From assembly GCA_025355225.1 (NCBI GenBank), contig JANYAB010000271.1, positions 1 to 7,965 on the forward strand: DNA of 7,965 nt. Direction: 5' to 3'. The stretch comes from Bacteroidota bacterium (GTDB lineage Bacteria; Bacteroidota; Bacteroidia; Sphingobacteriales; Sphingobacteriaceae). The notes beneath the pieces were generated by a model. That model saw only the letters and a program-made list of their open reading frames with translations. It searched no databases and was not told the origin of the DNA. The translations under genes and the position numbers were made by a program. How positions within the stretch are numbered: the first letter of the stretch is position 1; the number at the start of each line of letters is the position of its first letter. Below are positions 1 through 5,137 of the stretch, one piece after another.

Positions 1-346
1 AATCGCTTAATAGCCCGAAATCAAAGTTTTCATCAATTCCAAATGCTCTGATCACTGTTACTTTGCCAATGAACAAATTACAAAACTCCGGGCTTTCACT
101 CCCATGCAATTGGATCGCATCAAAGTTATAAGCGCTTATTAATCGGATTATTTCTTCTGCATCTTCATTTACAAATACTCCCGTTTTATAAATGTTTTTT
201 GGCAAAATAGCCAATGTTTTGGCCTGCAAATCTGCAACAAACCTTGGAGATTGCCTGTAGAAAATAAAACCCATGTAATCGGGGTCCAATGCTCCGAGCT
301 CATTGATGTTTTCCGGATTTCTTAAACCACAAACCTTTATTTTCAT
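1..346 (-). CDS. trpF: Phosphoribosylanthranilate isomerase, N-terminal part (runs off window)
   Basis: TrpF converts N-(5'-phosphoribosyl)anthranilate to the CdRP intermediate of tryptophan synthesis in the cytoplasm. The 115 visible residues match the first half of the TIM-barrel family. KVCG at residues 4-7 carries the conserved Cys (C6, the family's general base). Next come MGFIFY at 25-30, SPR at 33-35, GVFVN at 56-60 and QLHG at 79-82, all at the usual spacing. The catalytic Asp and the C-terminal phosphate-binding loops lie outside the window. The ATG at 346-344 is chosen because KVCG normally lies within the first ten residues. The gene starts 24 bp after the trpD stop on the same strand, so the two are very likely co-transcribed under the attenuator upstream of trpD. 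A trpC gene cannot fit in that gap. This gene was too close to the window edge to be listed as a complete frame, but the reading is clear. Confidence 0.93.
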   Translation of the reverse strand, partial: MKIKVCGLRNPENINELGALDPDYMGFIFYRQSPRFVADLQAKTLAILPKNIYKTGVFVNEDAEEIIRLISAYNFDAIQLHGSESPEFCNLFIGKVTVIRAFGIDENFDFGLLSD

Positions 347-370
347 TATTGCAGTAGTCTAAGCCGTTAT

Positions 371-1363
371 TTAATTGCTGCTCACCAAAGTTTCGAAACT
401 CCGTAATGCTTTTTTACTTATTAATGCCTCGTCAGCCTCATAAAAGCAATCTCCAAATAGTTTTTCGGGGCGGATTGTTTTAATAGCCAGCGCCGCATTA
501 CACAGTACCACATTGTTTTGCGCGGGTGTTGCCTCCCCTTTCAATACATTCATAAATATATCCGCGGATTCCTTAACTGTGCTGCCGCCTGTAATTTCTT
601 CGGGCTTAAGCTTTTCAAAACCAAGGCTCTCTATGCTGTTTATTTTTTCCCCTTCGGCCGAAAAAGTCTTGTAATCCCCGGTTAACGAAACCTCGTCATA
701 ACCATCCAATGCATTCAGAATGGTGTATTTTATGTCTGATTTCTGGTATAAATAGGCGTATACCCGGGCCAGTTCAAGGTTGTATACGCCTACCAGCTGG
801 TTATTGGGCTTTGCGGGGTTAACCAAGGGGCCCAGCATATTAAAAAAAGTTTTCACACCCAGTTCACGGCGTATTGGCGCAACTGTTTTCATGGCCGGGT
901 GGAACAAAGGCGCATGAAGAAAGCAAATATTTGATGTGTTGAGGCTCCTTTTTAACTGGTCTATATCATTTGTAAACCGGTAACCTAAAAACTCCATTAC
1001 GTTAGATGAGCCGCAACCGGATGACACTCCATAATTACCATGTTTGGCCACTTTATACCCCGCCCCTGCTACAACAAATGAGGCTAATGTGGAAATATTG
1101 AAAGTATCCTTGCTATCTCCGCCCGTACCGCAAAGGTCTATCAGTTCGTTCGTTTCCAGGTCGGTTTGAAGGCAAAGATCAAGCATGGCATCACGAAAAC
1201 CCTCCAGCTCATCTACTGTTATACTACGCATGCAATAGGCCGTCATAAAGGCCGCCATTTGCGAATTGTTAAAGTCACCTTTAGCTATGCTCGTCAAAAC
1301 TTCCCTTGACTGCTCCCTCGAAAATGTCTTATTTTCAAAAAGATAGTTTAATATTTTTTTCAT
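371..1363 (-). CDS. trpD: Anthranilate phosphoribosyltransferase
   Basis: TrpD transfers the phosphoribosyl group from PRPP to anthranilate, the second step committed to tryptophan. The 330-residue length is normal for a stand-alone enzyme. An N-terminal helical region (about 1-70) leads into the PRPP site CGTGGD (78-83) and DTFNIST (86-92). These are followed by KHGN (107-110), the LFHPAMK segment (153-159), arginines 165/166 where the anthranilate-binding Arg is expected, GPLVNP (178-183) and the metal-binding DE pair (223-224). All key residues are present. The ATG start follows a purine-rich GGGGTAGAG stretch that may serve as ribosome site. It is the first structural gene after a Trp-codon leader peptide and terminator hairpin, so transcription attenuation is the likely control. 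TrpF follows after 24 bp. The lack of trpE and trpG upstream is unusual for a leader-controlled trp unit. The related nucleoside phosphorylase family is excluded by the GTGGD and DE motifs. Confidence 0.97.
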   Translation of the reverse strand: MKKILNYLFENKTFSREQSREVLTSIAKGDFNNSQMAAFMTAYCMRSITVDELEGFRDAMLDLCLQTDLETNELIDLCGTGGDSKDTFNISTLASFVVAGAGYKVAKHGNYGVSSGCGSSNVMEFLGYRFTNDIDQLKRSLNTSNICFLHAPLFHPAMKTVAPIRRELGVKTFFNMLGPLVNPAKPNNQLVGVYNLELARVYAYLYQKSDIKYTILNALDGYDEVSLTGDYKTFSAEGEKINSIESLGFEKLKPEEITGGSTVKESADIFMNVLKGEATPAQNNVVLCNAALAIKTIRPEKLFGDCFYEADEALISKKALRSFETLVSSN

Positions 1364-1390
1364 GCTCTACCCCAATTGGGATTTCTTATA

Positions 1391-1406
1391 TATTATCCGG
1401 ATAATA
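1391..1406. repeat. 16-bp perfect palindrome between attenuator and trpD
   Basis: TATTATCCGGATAATA is a perfect 16-bp inverted repeat with no spacer. It is 28 nt upstream of the trpD start and downstream of the attenuator. The form suits a dimeric protein-binding site, but nothing in the window identifies a binding protein. No T-tract follows in either direction, so it is not a terminator. Confidence 0.5.
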
Positions 1407-1454
1407 AACTTCAACTTTCACGCCTTTACGCCCCTTTGTCGGGGAGTCGGACAT

Positions 1455-1484
1455 AAAAAAAGGGTTACCGTACGGCAACCCTTC
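1455..1484 (-). terminator. trp attenuator intrinsic terminator
   Basis: Read on the minus strand, AGGGUUGCCG, a UA turn and CGGUAACCCU form a ten-pair stem (1482-1461), which can extend by an A-U and a G-U pair. It runs straight into seven U residues (1461-1455). One stem position is a G-U pair in the minus-strand RNA but would be an A-C mismatch in plus-strand RNA, so the structure favours minus-strand transcription, towards trpD. It lies about 40 nt after the leader peptide stop and 90 nt before trpD, where an attenuator terminator is expected. Confidence 0.9.
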
Positions 1485-1515
1485 TGTATATATTTTTAAC
1501 AAAAACAGGTTTGCC
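1474..1515 (-). promoter_or_regulatory. trp antiterminator pairing
   Basis: The leader RNA segment GGCAAACCU (1515-1507) can pair with AGGGUUGCC (1482-1474), the 5' arm of the terminator. Eight of nine positions pair, with one A-G mismatch. The two structures are mutually exclusive. The segment begins seven nt after the leader stop codon. A ribosome stalled at the Trp codons would leave it free to pair, so the downstream trp genes would be read. A ribosome that reaches the stop would cover it and let the terminator form. This is a simple two-state attenuator; the model is inferred from position and complementarity. Confidence 0.75.
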
Positions 1516-1521
1516 TTACGA

Positions 1522-1566
1522 TTACTCTTTAAGCCACCAGCTATTGTTTAATATTTTAATTATCAT
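1522..1566 (-). CDS. trpL: trp operon leader peptide (MIIKILNNSWWLKE)
   Basis: This 14-codon frame reads MIIKILNNSWWLKE and then TAA. It contains two adjacent UGG codons (1539-1534), five and four codons from the stop. It lies between a promoter and a terminator hairpin upstream of trpD. Its job would be to sense charged tRNA-Trp by ribosome stalling rather than to make a functional peptide. Trp is the rarest amino acid, so a tandem pair in a 14-residue frame in front of a trp gene is hard to explain by chance. The ending WWLKE recalls trp leaders of other Bacteroidota (from memory, not searched). The ATG lies only 8 nt past the proposed -7 element, so the message may begin almost at the start codon. 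Confidence 0.88.
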   Translation of the reverse strand: MIIKILNNSWWLKE

Positions 1567-1574
1567 TTGTGCGA

Positions 1575-1605
1575 CAAATATGGAAATAGTTTTTCCTAAA
1601 AGCAA
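1575..1605 (-). promoter_or_regulatory. Bacteroidota-type promoter for the trp leader
   Basis: On the minus strand TTG (1605-1603) is followed after exactly 20 nt by CATATTTG (1582-1575). This matches the Bacteroidota -33/-7 consensus (TTG, N19-21, TAnnTTTG) with one mismatch in the -7 box. Transcription would begin near 1570-1567, immediately before or at the leader ATG at 1566. No other good candidate lies between it and the leader peptide. Confidence 0.6.
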
Positions 1606-1614
1606 GCAGAATGA

Positions 1615-1622
1615 TAAATTTG
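1615..1622 (+). promoter_or_regulatory. Possible -7 element for the potassium channel gene
   Basis: TAAATTTG fits the TAnnTTTG -7 consensus exactly on the plus strand. About 20 nt upstream there is a run of T (1590-1594) but no exact TTG, so the -33 part is weak. If real, it would give the channel gene a 5' leader of about 125 nt that contains the TTGATT inverted array and the hairpin at 1707-1724. Confidence 0.3.
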
Positions 1623-1623
1623 G

Positions 1624-1745
1624 TTGATTAAGCGAGGTAGTTGATTGGGTGAGTAGTTGATTTAGTGAGCGGGAAAATGTTAACTCCTACCCAACCTAAT
1701 CAACCCTCCCGATAGCTATTGGGACAACTTAATCAACACAATCAA
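1624..1745. repeat. Inverted array of TTGATT words
   Basis: The word TTGATT occurs at 1624, 1641 and 1657 (steps of 17 and 16 bp), each followed by a GYGAG- or GTGAG-like word. Its reverse complement AATCAA occurs at 1698, 1731 and 1740. The left half can therefore pair imperfectly with the right half. Together with the trp leader region this accounts for most of the 391-bp gap between trpD and the channel gene. No protein-coding sense is visible in it. Confidence 0.6.
1707..1724 (+). repeat. Palindromic hairpin TCCCGATAGCTATTGGGA
   Basis: The 18 bases form a near-perfect palindrome. The only non-Watson-Crick position is a G-T that would be a G-U pair in plus-strand RNA. It sits within the TTGATT array, 30 bp before the channel start codon. 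There is no T-tract behind it, so it is not a classical terminator. Words of the form CCCGATAGCTATCGGG are, to my recollection, common repeats in Bacteroidota genomes; I could not check this. Confidence 0.5.
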
Positions 1746-1754
1746 CCAACAAAA

Positions 1755-2738
1755 ATGTCGATACGCAGTCAAAAAAAATTCAACCCGGAAGATGACCTTG
1801 GCTTTGGTTCACAGCCGGTAATCAAAAGTCAGCCATTAATAAAGCAGGACGGGTCCATAAATGTAAAGCGCAGGGGCCTGTCATTTTTTCATACGGAAGA
1901 CAATTACCATACGCTGATCACGATGAGCTGGACTAAGTTCTGGTTGCTTGTGCTAACCTGTTATGCAATCCTCAACATTGTGTTTGCTTTTATTTATATG
2001 ACTATCGGGGTCAACCACCTCAATGGCTCCGAAGGGACAACTCCCTACCAGCAGTTTTGGGATGCCTTCTTTTTTTCGGCACAAACTATTTCAACGGTGG
2101 GTTATGGGCATATCAGTCCAAGCGGCATGGCTACAAACAGTGTGGCGGCGTTAGAATCCTTGATGGGCCTTCTTGCTTTTGCATTGGCGACTGGTTTATT
2201 GTACGGGCGCTTTTCGAAACCATCGGCTAAAATTGTTTACAGCAAGAACTTACTGATAGCTCCTTACCTGGAAACATGCCAGGGATTAATGTTCAGACTG
2301 GCCAACATGAGACGCAACATCCTGATCGACCTGGAGATTGAGATTATTTTCTCGTATAATGAGGATGTTAACGGCAAACCGGTAAGAAGGTTTTTTCAAC
2401 TGGAAGTTGAGCGGCGAAAAGTGAGCATATTAACCTTAAACTGGACAGTGGTGCACCCGCTGGACGAAAACAGCCCTTTAAAGGACATGACGCCCGATGA
2501 TTTAAAAAATACGCAGGCAACCTTTGCGATATTACTCCGTGCTTTTGATGACACCTTTGCGCAAACGGTACACTCCCGCACCTCTTATCAATTTGAGAAT
2601 ATGGTATGGGGCGCCAAATTTAAACCAGCATTTGACCGGGATGACGATGGGCGGATCGTTTTGGACCTAAGCAGGATCAGTGAATTTACAAATGTTGAAT
2701 TGCCGAGCCCAAAGCCCCCTCTAAATCTCCCCCAGTAG
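1755..2738 (+). CDS. Inward-rectifier-type (KirBac family) potassium channel
   Basis: This 327-residue protein is expected to form a tetrameric K+ channel in the inner membrane. From the N-terminus, a cytoplasmic stretch (1-48) with a basic KRRG leads to an amphipathic slide-helix region ending in MSWTKF (about 50-62). TM1 spans about 63-84. The pore helix (about 98-112) is followed by the selectivity filter TVGYGH (114-119), and TM2 spans about 128-152. GRFSKP (151-156) matches the Kir ARFxRP linker, and the Ig-like cytoplasmic beta domain spans about 157-315. The ATG at 1755 is preferred. A TTG at 1719 would add 12 residues (GQLNQHNQPTK type) that only translate the intergenic repeat. The last eight residues, KPPLNLPQ, and the TAG stop come from a 34-bp repeat arm, so the ancestral C-terminus probably ended near NVELPSP. 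The gene stands alone, divergent from trpD and convergent with the epimerase gene. The ligand or physiological trigger cannot be read from the sequence. Confidence 0.93.
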   Translation: MSIRSQKKFNPEDDLGFGSQPVIKSQPLIKQDGSINVKRRGLSFFHTEDNYHTLITMSWTKFWLLVLTCYAILNIVFAFIYMTIGVNHLNGSEGTTPYQQFWDAFFFSAQTISTVGYGHISPSGMATNSVAALESLMGLLAFALATGLLYGRFSKPSAKIVYSKNLLIAPYLETCQGLMFRLANMRRNILIDLEIEIIFSYNEDVNGKPVRRFFQLEVERRKVSILTLNWTVVHPLDENSPLKDMTPDDLKNTQATFAILLRAFDDTFAQTVHSRTSYQFENMVWGAKFKPAFDRDDDGRIVLDLSRISEFTNVELPSPKPPLNLPQ

Positions 2739-2747
2739 GGGAGACTT
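2714..2747. repeat. REP-like element, left arm of inverted pair
   Basis: This 34-bp unit matches the reverse complement of 2828-2861 at 33 of 34 positions. Inside it TCTCCCC (2726-2732) and GGGGAGA (2738-2744) form a seven-pair stem with a five-base loop, so each arm is a hairpin on its own. The stop codon of the channel gene (2736-2738) lies in it. No target-site duplication is apparent around the pair. Confidence 0.9.
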
Positions 2748-2827
2748 GAAAAGCCGTACGGCAATATCGAGCAATTATAATGTGGAGTTTGAATGTATTA
2801 TATATTTTATCGCGTACCATGAATTAA

Positions 2828-2861
2828 AAGTCTCCCCTACCGGGGGAGATTTAGAGGGGGC
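2828..2861. repeat. REP-like element, right arm of inverted pair
   Basis: This is the inverted copy of 2714-2747, with a single difference at 2841. Its own stem is TCTCCCC (2831-2837) with GGGGAGA (2843-2849). The TAA stop of the minus-strand epimerase gene (2853-2851) lies within it. The 80 bp between the arms contain no gene. The paired arms could fold into a long stem in either transcript and stop or stabilise both convergent messages; that role is inference. Confidence 0.9.
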
Positions 2862-3261
2862 CCGGTTTGTTCTGGCAAAGTTCGATCAAAACCCCGTTTG
2901 CGCTCTTTGGATGAACAAAACAAACCAGTTTATTATCGGCTCCCGGGATGGGTTTATCGTTCAAAAGCACGAACCCTTCCTGTTTTAGCCTCTTCATTTC
3001 GGCTTCTATGTCCTCAACATCAAAGGCAATATGGTGGATACCCTCTCCTCTTTTCTCAATAAATTTACTTATCGGGCTATCGGCCCGGGTGGCTTCCAGC
3101 AGCTCTATTTTATTTGGCCCAGTTTGTAGAAAAGCCGTTTTAACACCCTCTGATTCAACAGCTTCAACTTTGTAGATCGAAGTATTTAATAGTTTTTTAA
3201 ATAGCTGCCCCGCGCTTTCAATATCCTTTACCGCGATACCAATATGCTCGATCTGTTTCAT
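2851..3261 (-). CDS. mce: Methylmalonyl-CoA epimerase (VOC/glyoxalase fold)
   Basis: The enzyme interconverts (2R)- and (2S)-methylmalonyl-CoA, linking succinyl-CoA and propionyl-CoA metabolism together with methylmalonyl-CoA mutase and propionyl-CoA carboxylase. The 136 residues show two betaalphabetabetabeta modules. Expected metal and catalytic positions are present: H6 in IEHIGIAV, E38 in VESEGVKTAF, E53 in KIELLEAT, H76/H77 in GEGIHHIAF and E127 in VLIELCQ. Conserved stretches such as DSPISKFIEKRGEGIHHIAF-type sequence and HPKSANGVLIELCQ are typical of this epimerase rather than of glyoxalase I. The ATG at 3261-3259 is chosen because family members start just before IEHIGIAV; the TTG two codons upstream is unlikely. 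The residues after CQNK (PGPL) and the stop codon are contributed by the repeat arm at 2828-2861, a short tail not expected to matter for activity. The gene is divergent from iscS. No partner of the pathway is adjacent. Confidence 0.92.
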   Translation of the reverse strand: MKQIEHIGIAVKDIESAGQLFKKLLNTSIYKVEAVESEGVKTAFLQTGPNKIELLEATRADSPISKFIEKRGEGIHHIAFDVEDIEAEMKRLKQEGFVLLNDKPIPGADNKLVCFVHPKSANGVLIELCQNKPGPL

Positions 3262-3337
3262 GTCCAAATATTGTAAATAATTACCTTTAACTGATTATTT
3301 ACCCTTGTTTGTAATGATTTTAAATAAAAACTTTGCT

Positions 3338-3345
3338 TACCTTTG
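3338..3345 (+). promoter_or_regulatory. -7 promoter element for the iscSUA unit
   Basis: TACCTTTG matches the TAnnTTTG consensus exactly and lies 20 nt before the iscS ATG. The upstream -33 position has no clear TTG at 19-21 nt; TTTG occurs at 3308-3311, 26 nt away, so the match is partial. Transcription would start near 3350, giving a leader of about 15 nt. No IscR-like operator could be recognised. Confidence 0.55.
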
Positions 3346-3365
3346 TGTTGTTAATAAAATACGAT

Positions 3366-4577
3366 ATGAATCTTCCAATATACCTGGATAATAATGCTAC
3401 TACACCTATGGATCCACGGGTGCTTGATGCTATGCTGCCTTATTTCAACCAGAAATTTGGTAATGCGGCGAGCCGTAACCATGCCTTTGGATGGGTAGCT
3501 GAAGAAGCGGTTGACTATGCACGTGAGCAGATAGCTAAACTGATTGGTGCAAGTGAAAAAGAAATCATCTTCACTTCAGGTGCTACCGAAGCTGATAACC
3601 TTGCGATCAAGGGCGTTTTTGAAATGTATAAGGACAAGGGTAATCATATCATTACAACAACTACCGAACATAAAGCGGTGTTGGATACTTGCAAACACAT
3701 TGAGAAATTAGGTGCAAGAGTTACCTATTTACCTGTACAGTCTGATGGTTTAATAAACCTGCAGGAACTGGAAGCCGCCATGACCAGTGAAACCATACTG
3801 GTATCTGTCATGTATGGCAATAACGAGATCGGTGTTATACAACCCATTAAAGAAATTGCAGCCATTGCACATAAATTTGGCGCTTTGTTCATGACCGACG
3901 CTACACAGGCAGCTGGTAAAATACCGGTTAATGTAATTGCTGATGGTATTGACCTGCTGGCATTTTCGGCGCATAAAATGTATGGCCCTAAAGGTGTTGG
4001 TGCATTATATGTTCGCCGCAAGGGGCCAAGAGTTAAAGTTACCGCCCAAATGGATGGTGGCGGCCACGAGCGTGGTATGCGTTCGGGCACATTAAATGTT
4101 CCCGGTATTGTTGGTTTTGGCAAAGCTTGCGAACTGTGCGCCCTGGAAATGGAAAGTGAAGCAAAACGTTTATCCGCTTTACGCGATAAACTACAAACTT
4201 CACTGTTGCAATTGGAGGAAAGTTATGTGAATGGAAATGTGGAACACCGTTTACCGCATGTAGCTAACATATCATTTAAATATGTAGAAGGTGAAGGCCT
4301 GATGATGGCAATGAAAGACCTGGCTGTTTCTTCCGGTTCAGCATGTACATCAGCTTCGCTTGAGCCATCATATGTATTAAAGAGTTTAGGATTATCAGAC
4401 GATTTGGCACATTCATCTATCCGGTTTGGATTGGGACGTTTCACTACAGAAGAAGAAGTGGACTATGCTATAGAAGTAACCAAAAAATCAGTTACCCATT
4501 TGCGCGAACTTTCACCACTGTGGGAAATGTTTAAAGAAGGCATCGACCTGGATTCAATTGAGTGGGCAGAACATTAA
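3366..4577 (+). CDS. iscS: Cysteine desulfurase IscS
   Basis: IscS is a PLP enzyme that removes sulfur from L-cysteine and passes it as a persulfide to IscU and other acceptors such as tRNA-thiolation proteins. The 403 residues match the length and layout of E. coli IscS. YLDNNATTP (6-14) opens the protein. H102 in TEHKAV, D178 and Q181 in TDATQAAG contact the cofactor, and K204 in SAHKMYGPKG is the PLP Schiff-base lysine. C327 in SSGSACTSAS is the persulfide cysteine on the mobile loop. The C-terminal tail ends in IDLDSIEWAEH, the type of tail that docks IscU. The ATG at 3366 puts YLDNNATT at residue 6, as usual. The longer TTG start at 3333 would overlap the -7 promoter element and is rejected. 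It is the first gene of iscS-iscU-iscA, with a promoter element just upstream. The long loop and tail separate it from the SufS/NifS-like group II enzymes. Confidence 0.97.
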   Translation: MNLPIYLDNNATTPMDPRVLDAMLPYFNQKFGNAASRNHAFGWVAEEAVDYAREQIAKLIGASEKEIIFTSGATEADNLAIKGVFEMYKDKGNHIITTTTEHKAVLDTCKHIEKLGARVTYLPVQSDGLINLQELEAAMTSETILVSVMYGNNEIGVIQPIKEIAAIAHKFGALFMTDATQAAGKIPVNVIADGIDLLAFSAHKMYGPKGVGALYVRRKGPRVKVTAQMDGGGHERGMRSGTLNVPGIVGFGKACELCALEMESEAKRLSALRDKLQTSLLQLEESYVNGNVEHRLPHVANISFKYVEGEGLMMAMKDLAVSSGSACTSASLEPSYVLKSLGLSDDLAHSSIRFGLGRFTTEEEVDYAIEVTKKSVTHLRELSPLWEMFKEGIDLDSIEWAEH

Positions 4578-4581
4578 TTGA

Positions 4582-4715
4582 TTTCGGAATTCGGAATTTC
4601 GATTTCGGATTTAGAAATCAGGTATTATAGATATTGATAAATTAGAATTTAGAGCTTGCGGTTTAGGATTTATAATTCAACTCAAGACTCATAACTTAAG
4701 ACTTAAAACTCAAGA
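4582..4715 (+). repeat. Degenerate 7-bp tandem repeats in the iscS-iscU spacer
   Basis: Nearly the whole 140-bp spacer shows a period of seven. Five units of TTTCGGA type fill 4582-4616. A looser group of TTTAGA-like units follows at about 4641-4675. Five consecutive units (CTCAAGA, CTCATAA, CTTAAGA, CTTAAAA, CTCAAGA) fill 4681-4715 and end two bases before the iscU ATG. Seven is not a multiple of three and no reading frame covers the area, so it is non-coding. No promoter or terminator was found here, so iscS and iscU are probably on one transcript. Confidence 0.75.
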
Positions 4716-4717
4716 AT

Positions 4718-5131
4718 ATGGCTTATTCAGATAAAGTAATTGATCACTACACCAACCCGCGTAACGTCGGCACTTTAGATAAGAGCAACGTTAAGGTTGG
4801 AACCGGTTTAGTTGGTGCACCAGAGTGCGGCGACGTAATGCGCCTGCAGATTCAGGTTGATGATAACAATATCATAACTGACGCTAAATTTAAAACATTT
4901 GGCTGTGGCTCGGCTATTGCCTCTTCGTCATTAGCTACTGAATGGCTTAAAGGCAAAACTATTGACGATGCCATGAAAATTGATAACATGGATATTGTTG
5001 AAGAATTGGCCCTTCCACCGGTAAAGATCCACTGTTCGGTATTGGCAGAGGATGCAATTAAAGCAGCAATTAATGATTTTCGCGTAAAGAATGGCTTAGC
5101 ACCAATTGAAAGCGAAAAAGTACATCATTAA
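4718..5131 (+). CDS. iscU: Iron-sulfur cluster assembly scaffold IscU
   Basis: IscU is the scaffold on which [2Fe-2S] and [4Fe-4S] clusters are built from iron and the sulfur delivered by IscS. At 137 residues it is slightly longer than E. coli IscU. It has the three cluster ligands C37 (in GAPECGDVM), C63 (in FGCGSAIASS) and C106 (in KIHCSVLAED), plus D39 and H105. LPPVK at 99-103 is the motif bound by the HscA chaperone in classical ISC systems. MAYSDKVIDHYTNPRNVG at the N-terminus is the typical start, so the ATG is secure. The overall character is very close to the proteobacterial/mitochondrial type and unlike SufU, which has a zinc-site insertion. It lies between iscS and iscA, both spacers being repeat-rich. 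No hscA or hscB is next to it, so either a general DnaK system or genes elsewhere would use the LPPVK motif. Confidence 0.97.
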   Translation: MAYSDKVIDHYTNPRNVGTLDKSNVKVGTGLVGAPECGDVMRLQIQVDDNNIITDAKFKTFGCGSAIASSSLATEWLKGKTIDDAMKIDNMDIVEELALPPVKIHCSVLAEDAIKAAINDFRVKNGLAPIESEKVHH

Positions 5132-5137
5132 TAAAGG

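Noticed and set aside
1431..1444. Short CCCC/GGGG hairpin after the attenuator terminator
   Set aside because: Only four pairs and no T-tract; too weak to claim as a regulatory element.
1719..1754. Twelve-codon N-terminal extension of the potassium channel from a TTG start
   Set aside because: It only translates the palindromic hairpin and TTGATT-type repeat; the ATG at 1755 gives a normal protein.
2753..2762. Ten-base palindrome GCCGTACGGC between the repeat arms, sharing CCGTACGG with the trp terminator loop region
   Set aside because: Eight shared palindromic bases without further similarity are likely chance.
2714..2861. Reading the 34-bp inverted repeat as the ends of a small transposon or MITE
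   Set aside because: No transposase in the 80-bp interior and no evident target-site duplication; each arm is itself a hairpin, which fits paired REP units better.
2746..2988. Plus-strand open frame of 80 codons across the repeat pair and epimerase 3' end
   Set aside because: It runs through the spacer between the repeat arms and then antisense to the conserved epimerase C-terminus; no family resemblance and no promoter.
3262..3267. Two-codon extension of the epimerase from a TTG start
   Set aside because: The ATG at 3261 matches the usual family start before IEHIGIAV.
3262..3337. Possible minus-strand -7 box AATATTTG for the epimerase gene
   Set aside because: One mismatch, no -33 match, and it lies only about three bases before the ATG, too close to drive that start.
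3333..3365. Eleven-codon N-terminal extension of IscS from a TTG start
   Set aside because: It overlaps the -7 promoter element, and IscS proteins begin just before YLDNNATTP.
3725..4123. Minus-strand open frame of 132 codons inside iscS
   Set aside because: It is antisense to strongly conserved IscS coding sequence including the PLP lysine region, and its translation resembles nothing known.
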